63,680 nucleotides of DNA from the NCBI GenBank assembly GCA_902595745.1, contig CACJRE010000002.1:1-63680 (forward strand), read 5' to 3'. The stretch comes from an uncultured Pelagibacteraceae bacterium. GTDB taxonomy: Bacteria; Pseudomonadota; Alphaproteobacteria; Pelagibacterales; Pelagibacteraceae. The notes under the pieces were generated by a model, which saw only the letters and a program-made list of their open reading frames with translations, ran no database searches and was not told where the DNA came from. How positions within the stretch are numbered: the stretch's first letter is position 1; each line of letters starts with the position of its first letter. Shown here one piece after another: positions 1 to 8,502 of this stretch. A program made the position numbers and the translations under genes.

Positions 1-294
1 GCACTTTTAATTAATGGAACAGGCAGAACTGATTTTCAAAATGGAAGTTCAAAAGACTCTTACCATTCCATATTTGATAAACTTTTAAAATTACCAGAGG
101 AAACTCTTCTATATCCTGGTCATGATTATAATGGTGAAAAAGTAAGTACTATTGGAAAAGAAAAAAAGTTTAATCCTAGATTGCAAGTAAATAGTGTTGA
201 TGAATATATTGAAATTATGTCTAACCTAAACCTATCTAAACCAGAAATGATGGATAGCAATGTTAGTAAAAATATTCAATTAGGTTCTAATTAA
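1..294 (+). CDS. MBL-fold metallohydrolase, ETHE1/persulfide dioxygenase-like (3' part only, truncated by window start)
   Basis: Frame 1 reads ALLINGTGRTDFQNGSSKDSYHSIFDKLLKLPEETLLYPGHDYNGEKVSTIGKEKKFNPRL...GSN* with stop at 292-294; GRTDFQ and LLYPGHDY are typical of ETHE1-type proteins. Confidence 0.75.
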   Translation, partial: ALLINGTGRTDFQNGSSKDSYHSIFDKLLKLPEETLLYPGHDYNGEKVSTIGKEKKFNPRLQVNSVDEYIEIMSNLNLSKPEMMDSNVSKNIQLGSN

Positions 295-604
295 ATACGA
301 CAAATATTAAGAACCAATAAGAAATCAATCCTGATATAATAGTTGCAATAATATTTTTTGAAAAATAACCAACAATAGTTGCAACTATTGCTCCAAAAAT
401 TTTAGGGTCATTCATTTCAACAAATGATCCATAATCATTAATAAAAATTGCAGGAAATATAATTGCTGGAAATACTGCTGATGGAACATATTCCAATACA
501 GCTTTAATTTTATCTCCAAGCATGTCTCTATCTATTAAGACAATCATGGTCATTCTGGTTAAATAAGTAAGAATACCTGCAATAATGATTGATAACCAAG
601 TCAT
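287..604 (-). CDS. azlD: AzlD family branched-chain amino acid exporter subunit
   Basis: 105-aa hydrophobic ORF overlapping the AzlC-like ORF; size and TM pattern typical. Confidence 0.75.
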   Translation of the reverse strand: MTWLSIIIAGILTYLTRMTMIVLIDRDMLGDKIKAVLEYVPSAVFPAIIFPAIFINDYGSFVEMNDPKIFGAIVATIVGYFSKNIIATIISGLISYWFLIFVVFN

Positions 605-1287
605 TTTTTTAACCTCAATATTAATGAAGCTACGAAAAGAGCAATGACTGGTGCTATTATTATGTAAGACTTAAATGGAGCATCAAAAAATAATAATGAA
701 CTTAAGCCACAAGTAATCATTACAATTAAATGATCAATTTTTTTTAAATCTTGAACAACAATAGCTAAAAAGGTCAGTGGTATTGTAAATTTTAAACCGA
801 GTTCTTCAGGAACAAAAGATCCTAAAATAATGCCTGAAAGTGTTGCAGCTTGCCAACAAATCCACATCGTACAACCTGTTCCAATCAAATGGTAATGTAA
901 ATGTTGTTCTGATTTATTTTTTTTAAAAAATTTATTAGACTCTGCAAACCCTTGGTCGACTATAAAATAAGAGATTATTAACTTTTTAATCAATGATAAT
1001 TTTTCAAGATATTCTGACAAAACCGCACCATATAATAAGTGTCTAGAATTAATAATTGCAACAGAAGTAACTGCAACTAAACTAGTTGCACCACCTGAGA
1101 GCACTTGTAAAAATACAATTTGGGAAGCTCCTCCAAAAATTATGAAAGACATTGCGTAGACTAAATATGGATTAAAACCAAGCTCAACTCCAATTGCTCC
1201 ACAAATTATTCCAAATGGAATTACTGAAAGCATATGTGGAGAAATATCCAACATACCCCTAGTGAATAATTGTTTTTTAGTGAGCAT
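601..1287 (-). CDS. azlC: AzlC family ABC-type/branched-chain amino acid exporter permease
   Basis: 228-aa membrane protein with 'GASQIVFLQVLSGGA' and 'NSRHLLYGAVLSE' AzlC motifs. Confidence 0.85.
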   Translation of the reverse strand: MLTKKQLFTRGMLDISPHMLSVIPFGIICGAIGVELGFNPYLVYAMSFIIFGGASQIVFLQVLSGGATSLVAVTSVAIINSRHLLYGAVLSEYLEKLSLIKKLIISYFIVDQGFAESNKFFKKNKSEQHLHYHLIGTGCTMWICWQAATLSGIILGSFVPEELGLKFTIPLTFLAIVVQDLKKIDHLIVMITCGLSSLLFFDAPFKSYIIIAPVIALFVASLILRLKK

Positions 1288-1299
1288 TTGCTTGTTTTA

Positions 1300-2361
1300 T
1301 TAAAAACAAACTATGTGATCAATATTAATCGGTCGTTTAATTCCAAACTTTTCGTCAGCTTCATGTTGATGTTCGTGATGGGAATGAACAAAAACTGGTA
1401 TTAATAAATCGCTATTAGTTTTTAATGTATAAATAAAGTTTGTTCCTCTAAATTTTCGATCTACAACTTCTAGCTTTAGATTGCTTTTATCATCATGCTC
1501 AAGGTCTTCTGGCTGGAGTAACAATTGTACATTTGAACCTTTTGGATAATGCTTAATAAAATTACCTTTAATTGTTCCAAGATCCTTGTTTTCTAATGAA
1601 TTTTCTCCTGTTACCTTTGCTGGAATTAAAATTCCACGATTTAAAAAATTTACTACTTCGACTGAGTTTGGAAAATGATAAACATTATAAGGATCATCAA
1701 ACTGCTTAATTTGACCATCTAATATAATTGCACATTTAGTGCCAAGATAAAAAGCTTCGTAAGAGTCGTGAGTAACAATTATTGTTGTAATTTTTAATTT
1801 ACTTAATATTTTTTTTAATCTTACTTGAATTTCTTCTTTAAAACTTTGATCTACATTAGATAGTGGTTCATCTAAAAGTAAAAGGTCAGGCTGTGTTAAC
1901 AGTGATCTTGCAAGTGATGCCCTTTGCGCCTCCCCTGCGCTAATTTCATGAGGATATTTTGGTAATATTTTTTCTATATCGAGAAAATCTATAATCTCTT
2001 TAAAACTGAGCTTTTTTCTTCTTTTTCCTTTATTTCTCTCCGCACCTAATAAAATATTTTTTTCAACTGTATAATGAGGGAACAAACTGTTGTCCTGAAA
2101 AGCTAAAGATATGTTTCTATTTTCAGGTTCTACATTTTGATCTTTAGATGATAGTAACTTGCTATTAAGTTTAATTGAACCTTTGTCAATTTTTTCTAAA
2201 CCAGCTATAGTTCTAAGTATGGTAGTTTTACCAATACCAGAAGGACCTAATATACATAAAGTATCCCCTTCGTTTTCAATTGCAAAAGATGCGTTCTTAA
2301 CTTTTATCTTTCCACCTATAGTGAAATCAACATTTTTAACCTCTAAATAACTATCACTCAT
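1300..2361 (-). CDS. fbpC: Fe(3+) ABC transporter ATP-binding protein (FbpC-like)
   Basis: Walker A GPSGIGKTT, signature SAGEAQRASLARSL, Walker B LLLLDEP; adjacent to FbpB-like permease. Confidence 0.85.
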   Translation of the reverse strand: MSDSYLEVKNVDFTIGGKIKVKNASFAIENEGDTLCILGPSGIGKTTILRTIAGLEKIDKGSIKLNSKLLSSKDQNVEPENRNISLAFQDNSLFPHYTVEKNILLGAERNKGKRRKKLSFKEIIDFLDIEKILPKYPHEISAGEAQRASLARSLLTQPDLLLLDEPLSNVDQSFKEEIQVRLKKILSKLKITTIIVTHDSYEAFYLGTKCAIILDGQIKQFDDPYNVYHFPNSVEVVNFLNRGILIPAKVTGENSLENKDLGTIKGNFIKHYPKGSNVQLLLQPEDLEHDDKSNLKLEVVDRKFRGTNFIYTLKTNSDLLIPVFVHSHHEHQHEADEKFGIKRPINIDHIVCF

Positions 2362-3979
2362 TTTCCCTCAGTATATATTTAGAAGTAAGCATTATAAATA
2401 AAGTTGCAATCAAAATTAAAAACAATGAGGGAACAGCTGCGGCTTCCAATAAGTCTTCTGAAGCAGATATATAGGCTGTAGTTGCAAATGTTTCAAAATT
2501 AAAAGGTCTTAAAATCAAAGTGATTGGTAGCTCTCTTATTATCTCTAAAGAAATCAGTATTCCAACAAACAAAAGAGAATTTCTTAAAAAAGGGATATGA
2601 ATATTCATAAAAGTTTTCTTTTTCGAATAACCAAGCAAATATGAACTTTCATCAACAGAAATATTTATTTTTTCATAACCAGATTTTATTCCATTAAAAG
2701 CTAAAGAATAGAATCTTATAAAATAAACTAGGACAAGCCCTAAAATAGAACCAATAAACATCTTTTTAATAGATAAAAAACCAAGTGCTTTTACAACATT
2801 GTCATCAAACCAAGCAATAAAAGTTATAAATGCCACTGCTAAAATTACTCCTGGAATTGCATAACCAGAAATAGATAAAGTAGATAAAGTATTTAAAGTT
2901 TTGTTTTTAGAAACTCTATTTCCATAATTAGAAATTAAAGAAAAAATTATTAAAACTAAGCTTGATAATAAAACCAAGTACAGGGTATTTAATGTTAAAG
3001 TTACTACTGGAATATCAAAAAGATTCTCTGGAAATTTTAAGGTCCAATAAAGCATTTGACTTAAAGGAAATAAAAAACTTAGAAAAAAAACTAAAAAACA
3101 AATTGAGAATGCAAAAAATGCTTTAGTTCCTGATAGTTGGATTTTTTCTTTTTGTTTAAATCCACCTTTGCTATTGGCATGATATCTTGCCTTCTTTCTG
3201 GATAAATTTTCTAAAATAAATATTGCAAAAATAAATAAAAGAAGAAAAAAAGATATCCTGTTTGAGAAAGCTAAATCATCAAATGTAATCCATGAATTAT
3301 AAATACCTGTTGTTAAAGTATTTATAGAAAAAAAATCAACTGCCCCAAATTCAGCTAATGTTTCCATTGCAACGAGAGAGAGACCAGCAACTATGGCGGG
3401 TCTTGCAGCAGGTAAGATCAACAAATAAAAGGATTTTGCTTTTGAAAATCCTAGATTTCTGCCTAAATCAATTAAATTTTGAGATTGATACAAAAATGAT
3501 GCTCTTGAAAGAATATAAACATATGCAAATAAAGAAAAAGATAACGAAAGTACTGCCCCTAATAAACCGTCAAATTTTGGAATACTTTGGTTATAATTCG
3601 CCTCTCCAAATAGATTTTTTAATATCGAATACAAAGTTCCATAATTTTCAAAGAATGCTGTCAATGAATATGCGTAAATATAAGGAGGTACAGCAAAGGA
3701 TAATATAAGAGCCCATTTGAAAAAATTACTTAATGGAAATTTATAAAAAGAAACTAAATAAGCTGAACAAGTTCCAATTAAAAAAGTCAAAAACAAAACG
3801 CTAATTAACAAAATTAGCGAATTAAAAATGTATTCTAATAAAAAAGTGTCTTTTAAAATTTGATAATAATTTGAGGTATCCTCAAAAAAACTAGTAAATA
3901 CAGTAACGATTGGTATAGCAACAAAAATTGATACCAATAAAGAACTTAAAAACCAAAAATTAATTTTTTTTAAATACAT
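2354..3979 (-). CDS. fbpB: Fe(3+) ABC transporter permease (FbpB-like)
   Basis: 541-aa, two permease halves with EAA-type loops; overlaps ATPase gene. Confidence 0.85.
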   Translation of the reverse strand: MYLKKINFWFLSSLLVSIFVAIPIVTVFTSFFEDTSNYYQILKDTFLLEYIFNSLILLISVLFLTFLIGTCSAYLVSFYKFPLSNFFKWALILSFAVPPYIYAYSLTAFFENYGTLYSILKNLFGEANYNQSIPKFDGLLGAVLSLSFSLFAYVYILSRASFLYQSQNLIDLGRNLGFSKAKSFYLLILPAARPAIVAGLSLVAMETLAEFGAVDFFSINTLTTGIYNSWITFDDLAFSNRISFFLLLFIFAIFILENLSRKKARYHANSKGGFKQKEKIQLSGTKAFFAFSICFLVFFLSFLFPLSQMLYWTLKFPENLFDIPVVTLTLNTLYLVLLSSLVLIIFSLISNYGNRVSKNKTLNTLSTLSISGYAIPGVILAVAFITFIAWFDDNVVKALGFLSIKKMFIGSILGLVLVYFIRFYSLAFNGIKSGYEKINISVDESSYLLGYSKKKTFMNIHIPFLRNSLLFVGILISLEIIRELPITLILRPFNFETFATTAYISASEDLLEAAAVPSLFLILIATLFIMLTSKYILRENE

Positions 3980-4042
3980 TTTACCCTTTTATACAGTGAA
4001 CATAATCAATAGTAGGGTAAATAACTATTGAATTATGTTCAC
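3980..4042 (-). promoter_or_regulatory. Candidate intercistronic RNA element: stem-loop with loop complementary to fbpB RBS region
   Basis: Arms GTGAACATAATCAATAGT (3996-4013) and ACTATTGAATTATGTTCAC (4024-4042), one bulged nt; loop AGGGTAAATA (4014-4023, + strand) contains AGGGTAAA, the exact reverse complement of TTTACCCT (3980-3987) immediately upstream of the fbpB start. Confidence 0.5.
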
Positions 4043-4052
4043 GTTTTGAAAA

Positions 4053-4247
4053 TTAACTTTTTAAATCAAAAACATTAATGACATGATCAATATCATCTTT
4101 TTTAATCTCAGATAATTTTCTATTATTTATTCTTTTTTTAATTTTTTCACATTGTGACAAGCATGGCTCACAAGTTATCTGACCCGCTAGAGAACCACTA
4201 TTGCTCGGAGAAATGTCTAAATTAAAATTAAATAAATTCTTTGTCAC
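4053..4247 (-). CDS. Small Cys-rich hypothetical protein in the iron transporter operon
   Basis: 64-aa ORF with CEPCLSQC motif, 7 nt after the fbpA stop; apparent GTG start. Confidence 0.5.
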   Translation of the reverse strand: MTKNLFNFNLDISPSNSGSLAGQITCEPCLSQCEKIKKRINNRKLSEIKKDDIDHVINVFDLKS

Positions 4248-4254
4248 TTGATCA

Positions 4255-5283
4255 TTACTTCCATCCAGCAGCTGTCATTACTTCTAATGCAGCAGCTTGA
4301 TTTTTTCCATAGCTTGAAACTTTAGTTGTTAGATCTTGTTTAAAATCTAATCCTAAATTATTCACTACCAATGGATTTGGAGATACTCCAGCTATCATCG
4401 GAAACTCAAAAGTATTATTTGTAAAATGTTCCTGAGCTTCTGGTGATAATAAAAAGTCAACAAGTGCAATTGCATTAGCTTTATTAGGTGCTGCTTTTAC
4501 TAGAGCAGCACAACTAATATTCATGTGTGTTCCTCTGTCATTTTGATTAGGAAAAAATACCTTAACTTTTTTAGCGGCTGCTTGTTGTTCTGCTCCTTTA
4601 TTACCAGATAGCATAAGTGCCAAGTAATAAGTGTTTGCTACGGCAATATCAGCTTCTCCAGCTGCAACTGCCATGATTTGAGCTCTATCGTTTCCTTTTG
4701 GTGTTCGTGCCATGTTAGAAACAACTCCTTTAGACCATTCAGCAGCAGCTTTCTTACCATTATTCTCAATTAATGAGGCTACTAGTGACTTATTATAAAT
4801 GTTACTTGATTTTCTAATTACTAGTCTATCTTTCCATTTTGGATCAGCTAGACCTTCATATGTAAGACCTGATAATTCAGCACCACTTACTCTTTCTGGT
4901 GAATAATAGATTACTCTTGCTCTTTTAGCTACTCCTACCCAGTGTGTAGTTCTAAAATTTTTTGGAACAGAAGATTTAATTGTTGAAGATATCAAACCAC
5001 TTTGAGTCATTCCTATAGCTTTGAAAGCTCCACATCTTCCGGCATCAGCAGTAATATAAAGATCCGCAGAAGAATCTGTACCTTCTTCGATCATTCTTTT
5101 TTCTAGTGCACTAGCCTTTCCATTAATAAGGTTTACTTTAATTCCAGTTTTGTCGGTAAATTTGCTATAAAGCTCTTTATCTGCTTTGTAATGCCTTGCA
5201 TTGAAGATATTTACCTCATTTGCGATCGCAAAAGACGTGGCTATTAAAGAGACAAATAAACTTACTATTGTTACTTTTTTCAT
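4255..5283 (-). CDS. fbpA: Fe(3+) ABC transporter substrate-binding protein (FbpA/SfuA-like)
   Basis: Signal peptide; 'VNIFNARHYKADKELYSKFTDKTGIKVNLI', 'ANTYYLALMLSG', typical of the FbpA/FutA family. Confidence 0.9.
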   Translation of the reverse strand: MKKVTIVSLFVSLIATSFAIANEVNIFNARHYKADKELYSKFTDKTGIKVNLINGKASALEKRMIEEGTDSSADLYITADAGRCGAFKAIGMTQSGLISSTIKSSVPKNFRTTHWVGVAKRARVIYYSPERVSGAELSGLTYEGLADPKWKDRLVIRKSSNIYNKSLVASLIENNGKKAAAEWSKGVVSNMARTPKGNDRAQIMAVAAGEADIAVANTYYLALMLSGNKGAEQQAAAKKVKVFFPNQNDRGTHMNISCAALVKAAPNKANAIALVDFLLSPEAQEHFTNNTFEFPMIAGVSPNPLVVNNLGLDFKQDLTTKVSSYGKNQAAALEVMTAAGWK

Positions 5284-5311
5284 TCTATCCTTTTCCTTAC
5301 CCTAATTATTT

Positions 5312-5354
5312 TGCGAATGAGAATTATTCGCAATGCGAATGATTATCAATCGCA
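5312..5354. promoter_or_regulatory. Two tandem near-palindromic Fur-like operator boxes upstream of fbpA
   Basis: TGCGAATGAGAATTATTCGCA (5312-5332; perfect 7-bp arms) and TGCGAATGATTATCAATCGCA (5334-5354; 9/10 arm match); core resembles GATAATGATAATCATTATC (13 of 19 positions for box 1 by hand alignment). Confidence 0.65.
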
Positions 5355-5420
5355 TATATTGACGCAGTTGTAAAGCCTTTATTTTGGTAATTTGAATCTG
5401 TATTGATTTATTAGAAATTA

Positions 5421-6308
5421 TTATTTCCAGTCACCTATTTTACTAAAAAGGAAGTTTCTGAAAGCTTGAACTCTAGCAGTGTTTTTTAAAGATTGAGGAT
5501 ATACGAAATGGGCCTCTGTAATTGGACCTTCAGATTTTGGTAGAACTTTTATAACATTTGTTGAATTTGATACTAAATATTCTGGTAAAGCAGCTAAACC
5601 TACTCCAGACTCTACTGCTAAAAGTAATCCCATTACGCTATTAACTTTCATAACTGTTTTTCTTTTTTTACCATCATGCATTCCAAGTTTTAAAGCCCAA
5701 TCAGGATTATAAACTGGAGAAGGAGCACCTTTTCCAAAAGAAATAAATTTATGCTTATTTAAATCTGCGATAGTTTTTGGCATTCCAAATTTTTCTAAAT
5801 ATTTATTAGATCCATAAACATAGTACTTAATATCAACTAATTTTTTTTGAATATAATTCAATTGTTTGGGTCTTCTCATAAAAATACCGATATCAGCTTG
5901 TCGTGTACTTAAATCTAATTCTTTGTCATCAAAAACTAATTCAATTTCTATTTCAGGATTTAATCTCATAAATTCCTGAATTCTAGGTGTTAACCAGTGA
6001 GTTCCAAAACTTCTAACTGTTGTAATTGTTAATTTTCCAGTTGGTTTATTTTTTTGATCCCCTAGTGAAGTTTCAACTTCCTTTAGTTTGCTAATTACTT
6101 CATGAGCAGTTTTAAAAACATACTCTCCATTTTCAGTAAGAGTTAATCCTCTAGCGTGTCTCTCAAAAAGTTGGACTTTTAGATCTTGTTCTAGCGCTTG
6201 AATTTGTCGACTAATTGCAGATTGACTTAGATTTAAATTAATTGTTGCGTTTGTAAAACTGCCTGCTTCAGCAACTGCATGAAAAATTTTTAATTTATCC
6301 CAATCCAT
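5421..6308 (-). CDS. LysR family transcriptional regulator
   Basis: N-terminal HTH 'MDWDKLKIFHAVAEAGSFTNATINLNLSQSAISRQIQALEQDLKVQLFERHARGLTLTENG'. Confidence 0.92.
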   Translation of the reverse strand: MDWDKLKIFHAVAEAGSFTNATINLNLSQSAISRQIQALEQDLKVQLFERHARGLTLTENGEYVFKTAHEVISKLKEVETSLGDQKNKPTGKLTITTVRSFGTHWLTPRIQEFMRLNPEIEIELVFDDKELDLSTRQADIGIFMRRPKQLNYIQKKLVDIKYYVYGSNKYLEKFGMPKTIADLNKHKFISFGKGAPSPVYNPDWALKLGMHDGKKRKTVMKVNSVMGLLLAVESGVGLAALPEYLVSNSTNVIKVLPKSEGPITEAHFVYPQSLKNTARVQAFRNFLFSKIGDWK

Positions 6309-7309
6309 TATTTATTTAAATCAACTATTACTCGTCCAGAAATTTCTCCTTTTAAAATCTTTGGATAAGTTTCAATTAATTCTTCTAGGCTAACTGTTAC
6401 AATTGATTTTTCGATCAAATCAAAATCAATTAATTTTGAGGCTTCTGACCATATAAATTCTCTTCTTTTGATACTACAATTCGCAGAGTCCATTCCCCAA
6501 AGTTTAATTCCTCTCAACATAAAAGGTATTACACTTGTGTTTAGTTCGTTATTATTTGCATTTCCACATACCGCAATAATTCCATTTGGTTTTGTTTGAA
6601 CTATTGTGTTAGCTAAAATTTTACCACCGACTGTATCTACTACACCATCCCATAAACCTTTATCAATCAACCTTGGATCTTTGTCAAATTCAGACCTATT
6701 TACAACAGTTTTGGCACCTAATGATTTTAAGTAATCTGCTTTAGAATCTTTTCCTGTCACTGCAGTAACATTATATCCTAGTTTTGATAATGCCATCACT
6801 GCAACACTTCCCACTCCACCAGTTGCACCAGTGACTAATACGTCATTAACTTTTTCTCCTAATAAAATACTCTCTCTTGCTTGAATTGCAAAAGCACTCA
6901 TTAGAGAAGTAAATCCGGCTGTACCTAAAATCATTGACTGTTTACTCGTAAGATCTTTTGGTTTTTTAACTAAAAAATCTGCATTAACTTTTGCTATTTG
7001 TGAATATCCACCAAAAAATACTTCTCCTACTCTAAAGCCTGTTAAAATAACTTCATCACCCTCTTTAAATTTAGAATTTTCACTTTCTATAACTGTGCCA
7101 GAAAAATCAATACCTGGAATATGAGGAAACTCTTTAACTAACCTTCCTCCATTTTTTAAAATCATTCCATCTTTAAAATTAAGATCTGAATAATCTACTT
7201 TAATAGTGACATCACCATGTTTTAAAAAACTTTTATCAATTAATTTTATTTCTCTAGTAAAATTATCACCCTCTTGATTGATAATTAATGCTTTGAATTG
7301 ATCTGACAC
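6308..7309 (-). CDS. acuI: YhdH/AcuI-type NADPH:quinone/acrylyl-CoA reductase family oxidoreductase
   Basis: MDR family; 'SDLNFKDGMILKNGGRLVKEFPHIPGIDFSGTV', 'VTGATGGVGSVAVMALSKLGYNVTAVTGK'. Confidence 0.8.
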   Translation of the reverse strand: MSDQFKALIINQEGDNFTREIKLIDKSFLKHGDVTIKVDYSDLNFKDGMILKNGGRLVKEFPHIPGIDFSGTVIESENSKFKEGDEVILTGFRVGEVFFGGYSQIAKVNADFLVKKPKDLTSKQSMILGTAGFTSLMSAFAIQARESILLGEKVNDVLVTGATGGVGSVAVMALSKLGYNVTAVTGKDSKADYLKSLGAKTVVNRSEFDKDPRLIDKGLWDGVVDTVGGKILANTIVQTKPNGIIAVCGNANNNELNTSVIPFMLRGIKLWGMDSANCSIKRREFIWSEASKLIDFDLIEKSIVTVSLEELIETYPKILKGEISGRVIVDLNK

Positions 7310-7310
7310 T

Positions 7311-7928
7311 TTAATCTTTTGCGATACTAATAAATCTTAAATATCTATTTTGATAACTTAGATCATCTTTAAACTGACCCAAGTAGTAATTTGTTACAGT
7401 TGATGCTTGTTCTTTTTTTATACCTCTCATGGTCATACATTGGTGAGTAGAATCTATTGTTACCGCAACACCTTTAGCATCTAATGATTCCATTAATGTT
7501 TTTGCAATCTGCATGGTTAATCTCTCTTGTGTTTGTAGTCTTTTTGAAAAAACCTCAACCACTCTTGCAAGCTTACTTAAACCAACAACTCTCTCATTTG
7601 GAATATATGCAACATGAGCCTTGCCAATAATTGGTGCCATGTGATGTTCGCAATGACTTTGAACAGAGATATTTTTTTGAATAACCATATCGTCATAGCC
7701 ATCCACATCTCCAAATGTTTTATCTAAAATTTTATTTGGGTCTTCTTTGTAACCAGCAAAATATTCTTTATAAGCTTTAACAACTCTTTTAGGTGTTTCT
7801 AACAATCCTTCACGATTTGGATCTTCTCCCATCCAAGCTAATATAGTTTTAAAAGCTTCTTCAGCTTCTTTATCTGAAACTTTATTTGCTTCTAAATTCT
7901 TGTTATCAGTATCTTTAACTAATTTCAT
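7311..7928 (-). CDS. folE: GTP cyclohydrolase I
   Basis: 'SVQSHCEHHMAPIIGKAHVAYIPNERVVGLSKLARVV' and 'STHQCMTMRG'. Confidence 0.95.
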   Translation of the reverse strand: MKLVKDTDNKNLEANKVSDKEAEEAFKTILAWMGEDPNREGLLETPKRVVKAYKEYFAGYKEDPNKILDKTFGDVDGYDDMVIQKNISVQSHCEHHMAPIIGKAHVAYIPNERVVGLSKLARVVEVFSKRLQTQERLTMQIAKTLMESLDAKGVAVTIDSTHQCMTMRGIKKEQASTVTNYYLGQFKDDLSYQNRYLRFISIAKD

Positions 7929-8005
7929 AGCGCCTTTTTATACAGTAATTACTTAATTTTAAAAATATTTAATATATTCATATTTATGCTACATAATCAC
8001 CCAAT

Positions 8006-8473
8006 ATGTTCAAAAAAAGAGAAAATGTCTTAGAAATTGAAGAAGGAAATCTACTATCCCCTAAGTTTGATAACGATGGCCTAATACCTGTAATTACTGT
8101 TTGTTCAAAAACAAAAGATGTATTGATGCATGGATATATGAATGTTGAAGCTTTAAAAAAAACCATCGAAACTAAAGAGGCTCATTATTTTAGTAGATCA
8201 AGAAAAGCTATTTGGCACAAAGGTAAAACTAGTGGCTTTACTCAAAAAGTTACTGAATTAAGAATTGATGATGATCAAGACTCGATTTGGATGACAGTTG
8301 ATATTGGTGATGGTGCAAGTTGCCATGTTGGATATAGATCTTGTTTTTATAGATCAATCCCAATGGGACCAATTGAAAATGGTCGTAAAATAGAAATGAA
8401 ATTTTTAGAAAAAGAAAAAAAATTTGATCCAGAAGAAGTATATAAAGGTCAACCAAACCCAACTAAAATATAA
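8006..8473 (+). CDS. hisI: Phosphoribosyl-AMP cyclohydrolase
   Basis: 'HGYMNVEALKKTIETKEAHYFSRSRKAIWHKGKTSGFTQKV', 'DDDQDSIWMTVDIGDGASCHVGYRSCFYR'. Confidence 0.93.
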   Translation: MFKKRENVLEIEEGNLLSPKFDNDGLIPVITVCSKTKDVLMHGYMNVEALKKTIETKEAHYFSRSRKAIWHKGKTSGFTQKVTELRIDDDQDSIWMTVDIGDGASCHVGYRSCFYRSIPMGPIENGRKIEMKFLEKEKKFDPEEVYKGQPNPTKI

Positions 8474-8502
8474 AAGGTATAAAATAAAAAAAATAATTTT
8501 AA

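Noticed and set aside
2159-2350. 63-aa ORF on + strand
   Set aside because: Antisense to the well-supported fbpC-like ATPase; no independent coding evidence
3358-3708. 116-aa ORF on + strand
   Set aside because: Antisense to the fbpB-like permease; composition typical of a shadow ORF
3988-7947. Shared string TTTTATACAGT near 3988-3997 and 7936-7946
   Set aside because: Only two AT-rich occurrences in different contexts; likely chance
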